From Dama dama (taxonomy: Eukaryota; Chordata; Mammalia; Artiodactyla; Cervidae), in assembly GCF_033118175.1 (NCBI RefSeq), contig NC_083714.1, positions 1,240,001-1,304,000 on the forward strand: a stretch of 64,000 nucleotides of DNA. Reading direction: 5' to 3'. The notes under the pieces are model-generated. The model worked only from the letters and a program-made list of their open reading frames with translations, did not search any database and was not told where the DNA came from. Position numbers and translations under genes: made by a program. Positions 50,501-62,059 of the stretch are shown piece after piece. Within the stretch, counting starts at the first letter, position 1, and every line of letters starts with the position of its first letter.

Positions 50501-51845
50501 AATAATATGAAGAGCTTCAATATTGGTCATAAATATGAGGAGCATGAAACCGTCTCAAAATTAGGAGGAGCACGAAGCGGTGTTCAAAAATATGGAGAGC
50601 CTGAAAAGGTATGAGAAATATTAAGAGCCTTAAAAGGTGTCTAAAATATGAAGAGCATGAAACGGTCTGAAAAATAGGAGGAGCATGAAACGGTGTTCAA
50701 AAACATGAAGTGCCTGAAAAGGAGTGAAAAATATGAACAGCTTCAAAAGTTGTCAAAAATATGAGGAGCAGGAAACGTTCTGAAAATAGGAGGAGCATGA
50801 AGCGGTGTTGAAAAACATGAAGAGCCTGAAAAGGTGTGAAAAATATGAAGAGCTTCAAAAGGTGTCAAAAATATGAGGAACATGAAACGGTCTGAAAAAT
50901 AGAAGGCGCATGAAGCGGTGTTTAAAAACATGAAGAGCCTGTAAAGCTGTGAAAAATATTAAGAGCTTCAAAAGGTGTCAAAAATATGAGGAACATGAAA
51001 CGGTCTGAAAAATAGGAGGAGCATGAAACGGTCTGAAAAATAGGAGGAGCATGAAGTGGTGTTCAAAAACATGAAGAGCCTGAAAAGGTGTGAAAAACAT
51101 GAAGATCTTCAAAAGGTGTGAAAAGTAGCAGGAGCATGAAACGGTCGGAAAAATAGGAGGAGCATGAAGTGGTGTTGAAAAACATGAATAGACTGAAAAG
51201 GTGTGAAAAAAATGAAGAGCTTCAAAAGGTGTCAAAAATATGAGGAACATAAAACGGTCTGAAAAATAGGAGGAGCATGAAACGGTCTGAAAAATAGGAG
51301 GAGCATGAAGCAGTGTTGAAAAATATGAAGAGCCTGAAAAGGTGTGAAAAATATGAAGAGCTTCAAAAGGTGTCAAAAATATGAGGAGCATGAACGGTCT
51401 GAAAAACACTAGGAGCATGAAGCGGCGTTGAAAAAAATGAAGAGCCTGAAAAGGTGTGAAAAATATGAAGAGGTTCAAAATATTTCAATAATATGAGGGG
51501 CATGAACGGTCTGAAAAATAGGAGGAGCATGAAGCTGTGTTCAAAAACATGAAGAGACTGAAAAGGTGTGAAAAATATGAAGAGCTTCAAAAGGTGTGAA
51601 AAATATCAAGAGCTTCAAAAGGTGTCAAAAATGAGATGAGCATGAAACGGTCTGAATAATAGGAGGAACATGAAGTGGTGTTGAAAAACATGAAGAGATT
51701 GAAATGGTGTGAAAAATATGAAGTGCTTCAAATGGTGTGAAATACATGAGGAGCATGAAAAGGTCTGAAAAATGGGAGGAGCATGAAGCGGTGTTTAAAA
51801 ACATGAAGATCCTGAAAAGGTGTGAAAAATATGAAGAGCTTCAAA
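47588..51845 (+). repeat. Large duplication, second copy (pairs with 44,411-47,512)
   Basis: The longer partner, with 338 extra bp near 48.58-48.92 kb and 818 extra bp near 50.42-51.24 kb. The 48.58-48.92 kb segment contains the GATGAACATGAAACGGTGTG monomer also seen in higher-order copies 3 and 4, so the first copy probably lost it. 51.85-52.6 kb holds ordinary units including several shortened M3-only steps. Confidence 0.84.
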
Positions 51846-52632
51846 AGGTGTGAAAAATATCAAGAGCTTCAAAAGGTGTCAAAAATGAGATGAGCATGAA
51901 ACGGTCTGAAAAACAGGAGGAGCATGAAGTGGTGTTGAAAAACATGAAGAGCCTGAAAAGGTGTGAAAAATATGAAGAGCTTCCAAAATTGTCAAAAATA
52001 TGAGGAGCATGAAACGGTCTGAAAAATAGGAGGAGCATGAAACGGTAGGAAAAATAGGAGGAGCATGAAACGGTGTTGAAAAACATGAAGAGCCGGAAAA
52101 CCTGTAAAAAATAGGAGGAGCTTCAAAAGGTGTCAAAAATATGAGGAGCATGAAACGGTCAGAAAAATAGGAGGAGCATGAAGCGGTGTTCAAAAACATG
52201 AAGAGCTTGAAAAGGTGTGAAAAACATGAAGAGCCGGAAAACGTGTAAAAAATAGGAGGAGCTTCAAAAGGTGTCAAAAATATGAGGAGCATGAAACAGT
52301 CTGAAAAATAGGTGGAGCATGATGCGGTATTGTAAACATGAAGAGCCTGAAAAGCTGTGAAAAATATGAAGAGCTTCAAAAGGTGTCAAAATATGAGGAG
52401 CTTGAAACAATCTGAAAAAGAGGAGGAGCATGAAACGATGTTTAAAAACATGAAGAGCCTGAAAAGTTTTGAAAAATAGGAAGAGCTTCAAAAGGTGTGA
52501 AATACTTGAGGAGAATGAAACTGTCTGTAAAATAGGAGGAGCATGAAGCGGTGTTCAAAAACATGGAGAGCCTGGAAAGGTGCGAAAAAAATGAAGAGAT
52601 TCAAAAGATGTGAAAAATATGAGGATCATGAA

Positions 52633-53513
52633 AGGGTCTGAAAAATAGGAGGAGCATGAAGTGTTGTTGAAAAACATTAAGAGCCTGAAAAGGTGTGAAA
52701 AATATGAAGAGCTTCAAAAGGTGTCAAAAATATGAGGATCATGAAACGGTCTGAAAAATAGGAGGATCATGAAGCGGTGTTCAAATACATGAAGAGCCAG
52801 AAAAGGTGTGAAAAATCTGAAGAGCTTCAAAAGATGTGAAAAATATGAAGAGCTTCAAAAGTTGTCAAAAATATGAGGAGCATGAAACGGTCTGAAAAAT
52901 AGGAGAGGCATGAAGTTGTGCTGAAAAAGATGAAGAGCCTGAAAATGTGTGAAAAATATGAAGAGCTTCAAAAGCTGTGAAATACATGAGGAGCATGAAA
53001 CTGTCTGAAAAATAGTAGGTGCATGTAGTGGTGTTCAAATACATGAAGAGCCTGAAAAGGTGTGAATAATATGAAGAGCTTCAAAAGGTGTGAAATACAT
53101 GAGGAGAATGAAATGGTCTGAAAAATAGGAGGAGCATGAAGCAGTGTTCAAAAACATGAAGAGCCTGAAAAGGTGTGAAAAATATGAAGAGCTTTAAAAG
53201 GTGTCAAGAATATGAGGAACATGAAACGTTCTGAAAAATAGGAGGATCATGAAGCGGTGTTGAAGAAGATGAAGAGCCTGAAAAAGTTTGAAAAATATGA
53301 AGAGCCTCAAAACGTGTCAAATATATGAGGAATATGAAACGGTGTGAAAAATAGCAGGAGCATGAAGCGGTGTTGAAAAACATGAAGAGCCTGAAAAAGT
53401 GTGATAAATATGAAGAGCTTCAAAATGTGTGAAATATCTGAAGAGCTTCAAAAGGTGTCAAAAATTAGATGAGCATGAAACGGTCTGAAAAACAGGAGGA
53501 GCATGAAGTGGTG
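52633..53513 (+). repeat. Dispersed block, second copy (pairs with 33,760-34,640)
   Basis: Matches the first copy at a constant offset of 18,873 bp. Some differences (for example AAGTTGTGCTG for AAGTTGTGTTG near 52,920) show that the two have begun to diverge. Confidence 0.8.
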
Positions 53514-54159
53514 TTGAAAAACATGAAGAGCCTGAAAAGGTGTGAAACATATGAAGAGCTTCAAAAGGTGTGAAAAATATGAAGAGCTTCAAAAGGTGTC
53601 AAAAATATGAAGAGCATGAAACGGTCTGAAAAATAGTAGGAGCATGAAACTGTGTTCAAAAACATGAAGAGCCTGAAAAGGTGTGAAAAATATAAAGAGC
53701 TTCAAAAGATGTGAAATACATGAGGAGCATGAAACGGTCTGAAAAATAGGAGGACCATGAAGCGGTGTTCAAAAACATGAAGATCCTGAAAAGGTGTGAA
53801 AAATACGAAGAGCTTCTAAAGGTGTCAAAAATATGAGGAGCAGGAAACGGTCTGAAAAAAAGGAGTAGCATGAAGTGGTGTGGAAAACATGAAGAGACTG
53901 AAAAGGTTTGAAAAATATGAAGAACTTCAAAAGGTGTCAAAAATATGAAGAGCATAAAACTGTCTGAAAAATAGGAGGAGCATGAAGAGGTGTTCCAAAA
54001 CATGAAGAGCCTGAAAAGGTCTGAAAAATATGAAGAGCTTCAAAAGGTGTGAAATACATGAGGAGCATTAAACTTTCTGAAAAATAGGAGGAGCATGAAG
54101 CGGTGTTCAAAAACATGAAGAGCCTGAAAAGTTGTGAAAAATATGAAAAGCTTCAAAAG

Positions 54160-55930
54160 GTGTCAAAAATGAGATGAGCATGAAACTGTACGAAAAACAG
54201 GAGGATCATGAAACGGTGTTGAAAAACATGAAGAGCCTGAAAACGTGTGAAAAATGTGAAGAGCTTCAAAAGGTGAGAAAAATATGAGGAGCATGAAGCG
54301 GTGTTCAAAAACATGAAGAGCCTGAAAATGTGTGAAAAATGTGAGGAGCTTCAAAAGGTGTCAAAAATATGAGGAACATGAAATGGTCTGAAAAATAGGA
54401 GGAGCATGAAAAGGTCTGAAAAATAGGAGGAGCATGAAGCGGTGTTCAAAAACATGAAGAGCTTAAAAGGTGTGAAAAATATGAAGAGCTTCAAAAGCTG
54501 TGAAAAATATGAGGAGCATGAAGCCGTGTTCAAAAACATGAAGAGCCTGAAAATGTGTGAAAAAATATGAAGAGACTAAAAACGTGTAAAAAATATGAGG
54601 AGCATGAAACGGTCTGAAAGAGATGAGGAGCATGAAGTGGTGTTCAAAAACATGAACAGCCTGAAAAGGTCTCAAAAATATGAAGAGCTTCAAAAGGTGT
54701 GAAAAATATGAGGAGCATGAAACGGTCTGAAAAATAAGAGGAGCTTGAAGCGGTGTTCAAAAACATGAAGTCTGAAAAGTTGTGAAAAATATGAAGAGCT
54801 TCAGAAGGTGTCAAAAATGTGAGGAGCATGAAAGGGTCTGAAATATAGGAGGAGCATGAAACTGTGTTGAAATACATGAAGAGCCTGAAAAGGTGTGAAG
54901 AATATGAAGAGCGTCGAAAGGTGTGAAATACATGAGGAGCATGAAACGGTTTGAAAAATAGTAGTAGCATGAAGCGGTGTTGAAAAACATGAAGAGCCTG
55001 AAAACGTGTGAAAAATATGAAGAGCTTCAAAAGGTGTGAAAAACATGAAGAGCTTCTAAAGTGTCAAAGATATGAGGAGCATGAAACGGTCTGAAAAATA
55101 GAAGGAGCCTGAAGCGGTGTTGAAAAAGATGAAGAGCCTGAGAACGTGTGAAAAATATGAAGACCTTCAAAAGGAGTGAAAAATATGAAGAGCTTCAAAA
55201 GGTGTCAAAACATTGAGGAGCATGAAACGGTCTGAACAATAGGCGGAGCATGAAGCGGTGTTGAAAAACATGAAGAGCCTGAAAAGGTGTGAAAAATATG
55301 AAGAGCTTCAAAAGCTGTGAAAAATAAGAGGAGCATGAATCGGTTTGAAAAATAGGAGGAGCATGAAGCGATGTTCAAAAACATGAAGAGCCTGAAAACG
55401 TGTGAAAAATATGAAGAGCTTCAAAAGGTGTGAAATACATGAGGTGCATTAAATGGTGTGAAAAATAGGAGGAGCATGAAGAGGAGTTCAAAATCAAGAA
55501 GAGCCTGAAAATTTGTGAAAAATATGAAGAGCTTCAAAAGGTGTCAAAAATATGAGAAGCATGAAACGGTCTGAAAAATAGGAGAAGCATGAAGCCGTGT
55601 TCAAAAACATGAAGAGCCTGAAAAGTTGTGAAAAATATGAAAAGCTTCAAAAGGTGTCAAAAATGAGATGAGCATGAAACTGTACGAAAAACAGGAGGAT
55701 AAGGAAACGGTGTTGAAAAACATGAAGAGTCTGAAAACTTGTGAAAAATGTGAAGAGCTTCAAAAGGTGTGAAAAATATGAGGAGCATGAAACGGTCTGA
55801 AAAATAGGAGGACCATGAAAAGGTCTGAAAAATAGGAGGAGCATGAAGCAGTGTTCAAAAACATGAAGAGCTTAAAAGATGTTAAAAATATGAAGAGCTT
55901 CAAAAGGTGTGAAATACATGAGGAGCATGA
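54160..55930 (+). repeat. Diverged satellite with a block repeated at offset 1,494
   Basis: The rare ACTGTACGAAAAACAGGAGG variant occurs at about 54,186 and 55,680. Flanking monomers also match for roughly 300 bp on a common offset of 1,494. A related monomer (GAAGAGACTAAAAACGTGT) follows at 54.57 and 56.09 kb. Otherwise 53.5-57.2 kb is ordinary array. Confidence 0.7.
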
Positions 55931-57239
55931 AACGGTGTGAAAAATAGGAGGAGAATGAAGCGGGGTTCAAAAACATGAAGAGACTGAAAAGGTGTGAAAA
56001 ATATGAAGAGCTTCAAAAGGTGTGAAAAATATGAGGAGCATGAAGCGGTGTTCAAAAACATGAAGAGCCTGAAAAGGTGTGAAAAATATGAAGAGACTAA
56101 AAACGTGTCAAAAAAATGAGGAACATGAAACGTTCTGAAAGAGATGAGGAGCATGAAGCGTTGTTGAAAAACATGAAGAGCCTGAAAAGGTTTGAAAAAT
56201 ATGAAGAGCTTCAAATGGTGTCAAAAATATGAGGAACATGAAACGGTCTGAAAAATAAGAGAAGCATGAAGTGGTGTTGAAAAATATGTAGAGCCGGAAA
56301 AGGTGTGAAAATTATGAAGAGCTTCAAAAGGTGTGAAATACATGAGGAGCATGAAACGGTCTGAAAAATAGGAGGAGCATGAAACGTTGTTCAAAAACAT
56401 GATGTCTGAAAAGTTGTGAAAAATATGAAGAGCTTCAGAAGGTGTCAAAAATATGAGGAGCTTGAAAGGGTCTGAAATATAGGAGGAGTATGAAACTGTG
56501 TTGAAATACATGAAGAGCCTGAAAAGGTGGGAAAAATATGAAGAGCTTCAAAAGGTGTCAAAAATATGAGGACCATGAAACGGTCTGAAAAATAGAGGCA
56601 GCATGAAGCGGTGTTGAAAAACATGAAGAGCCTGAAAACGTGTGAAAAATATGAAGAGCTTCAAAATGTGTGAAACATATGAAGAGCTTCAAAAGGTGTC
56701 AAAAATGAGATGAGCATGAAACGGTCTAAAAAATAGAGGGGCATGAAGTGGTGTTGAAAAACATGAACAGCCTGAAAATGTGTGAAAAATAGGAGGAGCT
56801 TCAAATGGTGTGAAATACATGAGGAGCATGAAACGGTCTGAAAAATAGGAGGAGCATGAAGCTCTGTTCAAAAACATGAAGAGCCTGAAAAGGTGTGAAA
56901 AATATGAAGAGCTTCAAAATGTGTGAAAAATATGAGGAGCATGAAACAGTCTGAAAAATAGGAGGAGCATGAAGCGGTGCCCAAAAACATGAAGAGACGG
57001 AAAAGGTGAGAAAAATATGAAGAGCTTCAAAATGTGTGAAAAATATGAGGAGCATGAAACAGTCTGAAAAATAGGAGGAGCATGAAGCGGTGCCCAAAAA
57101 CATGAAGAGCCGGAAAACGTGTGAAAAATATGAAGAGCTTCAAAAGGTGTCAAAAATATGAGGAGCATGAAACGGTCTGAAACATAGGAACAGCATGAAG
57201 CGGTGTTGAAAATCATGAAGAGCCTGAAAACGTGTGAAA

Positions 57240-58190
57240 AATATGAAGAGATTCAAAAGCTGTCAAAAATATGACGAGCATGAAACGGTCTCAAATATAC
57301 GAGCAGCATGAAACGGTCTGAAAATTAGGAGGAGCATGAAGCGGTGTTGACAAACATGAAGAGCCTGAAAAGGGGTGAAAAATATGAAGAGCTTCAAGTG
57401 TTGTCAGAAATACGAGGAGCATGAAACGGTCTGAAAAATAGGAGGAACATGAAGTGGTGTTGAAAAACATGAAGAGCATGAAAAGGTGTGAAAATATGAA
57501 AAGCTTCAAAAGGTGTGGAACATACGAAGAGCTTCAAAGGTGTCAAAAATATGAGGAGAATGAAACGGTCTGAAAAATAGGAGAAGCATGAAACGGTGTT
57601 CAAAAACATGAGGAGCCTGAAAAGTTGTGAAAAATATGAAGAGCTTCAAAACATGTCAAAAATATGAGGAGCATGAAACGGTCTGAAAAACAGGAGGAGC
57701 ATGAAGCGGTGCCCAAAAACATGAAGAGCCTGAAAACGTGTGAAAAATATGAAGAGATTCAAAAGGTGTGAAAAATATGACGAGCTTCAAAAGGTGTCAA
57801 AAATGACATGAGCATGAAACGGTCTGAAAAATAGAAGCATGAAGCGGTGCTGAAAATCATGAAGAGCCTATAAAGGTGTGAAAAATATGAAGAGCTTCAA
57901 AAGGTTTCAAAAATAGGAGGCGCATGAAATGGTCTGAAAAATAGGGGGAGCATGAAGCATTGTTGAAAAACATGAAGAGCATGAAAAGGTGTAAAAAATA
58001 TGAAGAGCTTCAAAACGTGTTAAAAATATGGGGAGCATGAACGGTCTGAAAAATAGGAGGAGCAATAAGCGGTGTTCAAAAACGTGAAGAGCCTGAAAAG
58101 GTGGGAAAATTTGCAGAGGTTCAAAAGGTGTCAAAAATATGAGGAGCATGAATTGGTCTGAAAAATAGGAGGAGGATGAAGCAGTTTTCA
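57240..58190 (+). repeat. Partial copy of the 36-44 kb higher-order repeat
   Basis: Carries the CTCAAATATACGAG, GGGGTGAAAAATATGAAG, GTGCCCAAAAACATG and GTTTCAAAAATAGGAGGCGC markers in the same order as higher-order copies 1-4 (for example offset 13,653 from 43.64 kb). It then runs into block A type sequence at the GCAATAAGCGG marker at 58,062. Confidence 0.82.
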
Positions 58191-61100
58191 AAAATATGAA
58201 GAGCCTGAAAAGGTGTGAAAAATATGAAGAGCTTCAAATCTATCAAATATATGAGGAACATGAAACGTTCTTAAAATAGGAGGAGATTGAAACGGTCTGA
58301 AAAAAAGGAGGAGCATGAAACGGTGTGGAAAAACATGAAGAGTCTGAAAAGCTGTGAAAAATAGGAAGAGCTTCAAAACGTGTCAAAAATATGAGGAGCA
58401 TGAAACGGTCTGTAAAATAGGAGGAGCATGAAACGGTGTTCACAAACATGAAGAGCCTGAAAACGTGTGAAAAATATAAAGAGCTTCAAAAGATGTGAAA
58501 AGTATGAGGAGCATGAAACGGTCTTAAAAATAGGAGAAGCATGAAACGGTGTTCAAAAAAATGAAGAGACTGAAAAGGTGTGAAAAATATGAAGAGCTTC
58601 AAAAGGTATCGAAAATATGAGGAGCATGAAACGGTCTGAAAAATAGGAGGAGCATGAAGCTGTGTTCAAAATCTTGAAGAGTCTGAAAAGGTGTGAAGAA
58701 TATGAAGAGCTTCAAAAGGCGTGAAATACATGAGGAGCATGAAACGGTCTGAAAAATAGGATGAGCATGAAGCGGTGTTGAAAAACATGAAGAGCCTGAA
58801 AAGGTGTGAAAAATATGAAGAGCTTAAAAGGTGTCAAAAATGAGATGAACATGAAACGGTGTGAAAAATATGAGGAGCATGAAACGGTGTTCAAAAACAT
58901 GAAGAGCCTGAAAAGGTGTGAAGAATATGAAGAGCTTCAAAAGGTGTGAAATACATGAGGAACATGAAACGGTCTGAAAAATAGGAGGAGCATGAAGCGG
59001 TGTTGAAAAATATGAAGAGCCTAAAAGGTGTGAAAAATAGGAAGAGTTTCAAAAAGTGTCAAAAATATGAGGAGCATGAAACGGTCTGAAAAATAGGAGG
59101 AGCATGAAACGTTGTTCAAAAACATGAAGAGCCTGAAAAGGTGTGAAAAATATGAAGAGCTTCAAAAGGTGTGAAAAATATGAGGAGCATGAATCGGTCT
59201 AAAAAATAGGAGGAGCACGACGTGGTGTTGAAAAACATGAAGAGCTTGAAAAGGTGTGAAATATATGAAGAGCTTCAAAAGGTGTCAAAAATATGAGGAG
59301 CATGAAACGGTCTGAAGAATAGGAGGATCATGAAGCGGTGTTGAAAATCATGAAGAGCCTGAAAAGGTGTGAAAAATATGAAGAGCTTCAAAAGGTGTGA
59401 AAAATATGAAGAGCTTCAAAAGGTGTCAAAAATATGAGGAGCATGAAACAGTCTGAAAAATACGAAGAGCATGAAGTGGTGTTGAAAAACATGAAGAGCC
59501 TGAAAAGGTGTGAAGAATATGAAGAGCTTCAAAAGGTGTCAAAAATATGAGGAGCTTGAAACTTTCTGAAAAATAGGAGGAGGATGAGGCGGTGTTAAAA
59601 AAACAAGAAGAGCCTGAAAAGGGGTGAAAAATATGAAGAGCTTCAACAGTTGTCAAAAATATAAGGAGCATGAAACGGTCTGAAAAATAGGAGAAGCATG
59701 AAGGGGTGTTGAAAAACATGAAAAGCCTGAAAAGTTGTTAAATATATGAAGAGCTTCAAAATGTGTCAAAAATATGAGGAGCAAGAAATGATCAGAAAAA
59801 TAGGAGGAACATTTAACGGTCTGTAAAATAGGAGGAGCATGAAGTGGTGTTGAAAAACATGAAGAGCCTGAAAAGGTGGGAAAATATGAATAGCTTCAAA
59901 AGGTCTCAAAAATATGAGGAGCAAGAAATGGTTAGAAAAATATGAGGAGCATGAAACGGTGTGAAAAATCGGAGGAGCATGAAGCGGTGTTGAAAATCAT
60001 GAAAAGACTGAAAATGAGTGAAAAATATGAAGAGTTTCAAAAGCTGTCAAAAATATGAGGAGCATGAAATGGTCTGAAAAATCGGAGGATCATGAAGCAG
60101 TGTTGATAAACATGAAGAGCCTGAAAAGGTGGGAAAATTTGAAGAGCTAAAAAAGGTGTCAAAAATATGAGGAGCATGAAACGGTCTGAAAAATGGGAGG
60201 AGCATGATGCGGTGTTGAAAATCATGAAGAGCTTGAAAAGGTGTGGAAAATATGAAGAGCTTCAAAAGGTGTGAAATATATGAGGAGCATGAAACTCTCT
60301 GAAAAATAGGAGGAGCATGAAGTGGTCTTCAAAAACATGAAGAGCCTGAAAAGATGTGGAAAATTACGAAGAGCTCAAAAAAGGTGTGAAAAATATGAGG
60401 AGCATGATACTATCTGAAAAATAGGAGGAGCATGAAGCGGTGTTCAAAAACATGAAGAGCCTGAAAAGTTGTGAAAAATATGAAAAGCTTCAAAAGGTGT
60501 CAAAAATGAGATGAGCATAAAACGGTCTGAGAAATAGGAGGAGCATGAAGCGGTGTTGCAAAACATGAAGAGCCTGAAAAAGTGTGAAAAATATGAAGAA
60601 ATGCAAAAAGGTGTCAAAAATATGAGGAGCATGAAACGGTCTGCCAAAAAGGAGGAGCATGAAGTGGTGTTGAAAAACTTGAAGAGCCTGAAAAGGTGTG
60701 AAAAATATGAAGGGCTTCAAAAGGTGTAAGAAATATGAGGAGGATGAAACGGTCTGAAAAATAGGTGGAGCATGAAGCAGTGTAGAGAAACATGAAGAGC
60801 CAGAAAAGGTGTGAAAAATATGAAGAGCTTCAAAAGGTGTCAAAAATATGAGGAACATGAAACGGTCTGAAAAATAGGAGCATGAAGCGGTGTTCAAAAA
60901 CATGAAGAGCCTGATAATGTGTGAGAAATATGAAGAGATTCAAAAGGTGTGAAATACATGAGGAGCATTAAACGGTCTGAAAATAGGAGGAGCATGAAGC
61001 GGTGTTCAAAAACATGAAGAGCCTGAAAAATTGTGAAAAATATGAAGAGTTTTAGAAGGTGTCAAGAATATGAGGAGCATGAAACGGTTTGAAAAAGAGG

Positions 61101-61435
61101 AGGAGAATGAATCGGTGTTGAAAAACATGAGGAGCCTGACAAGGTGTGAAAAATATGAAGAGCTTTAAAACGTGTGAAAAATATGAGGTGCATGAAACGG
61201 TGTGAAAAATAGGAGGACCATGATGCAGTGTTGAAAAACATGAAGAGCCTGAAAACGTGTGAACAATATGAAGAGCTTCAAAAGGTGTCAAAATTATGAG
61301 GAGCATGAAACGGTCTGAAAAATAGGAGGAGCATGAAGCGTTGTTCAAAAACATGAAGTGCCTGAAACGGATTGAAAAACATGAAGAGCTTCAAATGGTG
61401 TGAAATACATGAGGAGCATGAAACGGGATGAAAAA
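58062..61435 (+). repeat. Block A copy 4, 56 kb from copy 1, with four in-register deletions
   Basis: Aligned to 1,376-5,320 of block A, the offset falls stepwise from 56,686 to 56,461, 56,348, 56,235 and 56,123. This copy therefore lacks 225, 113, 113 and about 112 bp, equal to two, one, one and one 113-bp units. Two of the missing units can be placed near 59,345 and 59,650. Between steps the match is close to identical. Confidence 0.84.
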
Positions 61436-62059
61436 TAGCAGGAGCATGAAACGGTGTTCAAAACATGAAGAGTCTGAAAACGTGTGAAAAATATGAAGAG
61501 CTTCAAAAATGTGCAAAATATGAAGAGATTCAAACGGATGAGAAAAATATGAAGAGCTTCAAAAGGTGTGAAAACTATGAAGAGCTTCAAAATGTGTCAA
61601 AAATGAGATGAGCATGAAATGGTCTGAAAAATAGGAGGAACATGCAGTGGTGTTGAAAAACATGAAGAACCTGAAAAGGTGTGAAAAATATGAAGAGGTT
61701 CAAAAGATGTGAAATTCATGAGATGCATGAAACGGTCTAAAAAATAGGAGGAGCATGAAGCGGTATTCAAAAACATGAAGAGCCTGAAAAGGTGTGAAAA
61801 ATATGAAGAGCTTCAAAATGTGCAAAAATATGAGGAGCATGAAACGATCTGAAAAATAGGAGGAGCATGAAGCGGTGTTCAAAAACATGAAGAACCTGAA
61901 AAGGTGTGAAAAATATAAACAGCTTCAAAAGGTGTGAAATACAGGAGGAGCATGAAACGGTCTGAAAAATAGGAGGAGCATTAAGCGGTGTTCAGAAACA
62001 TGAAGAGCCTGACAAGGTGTGAAAATATGAAGAGCTTCAAAAGGTGTCAAAAATATGAG

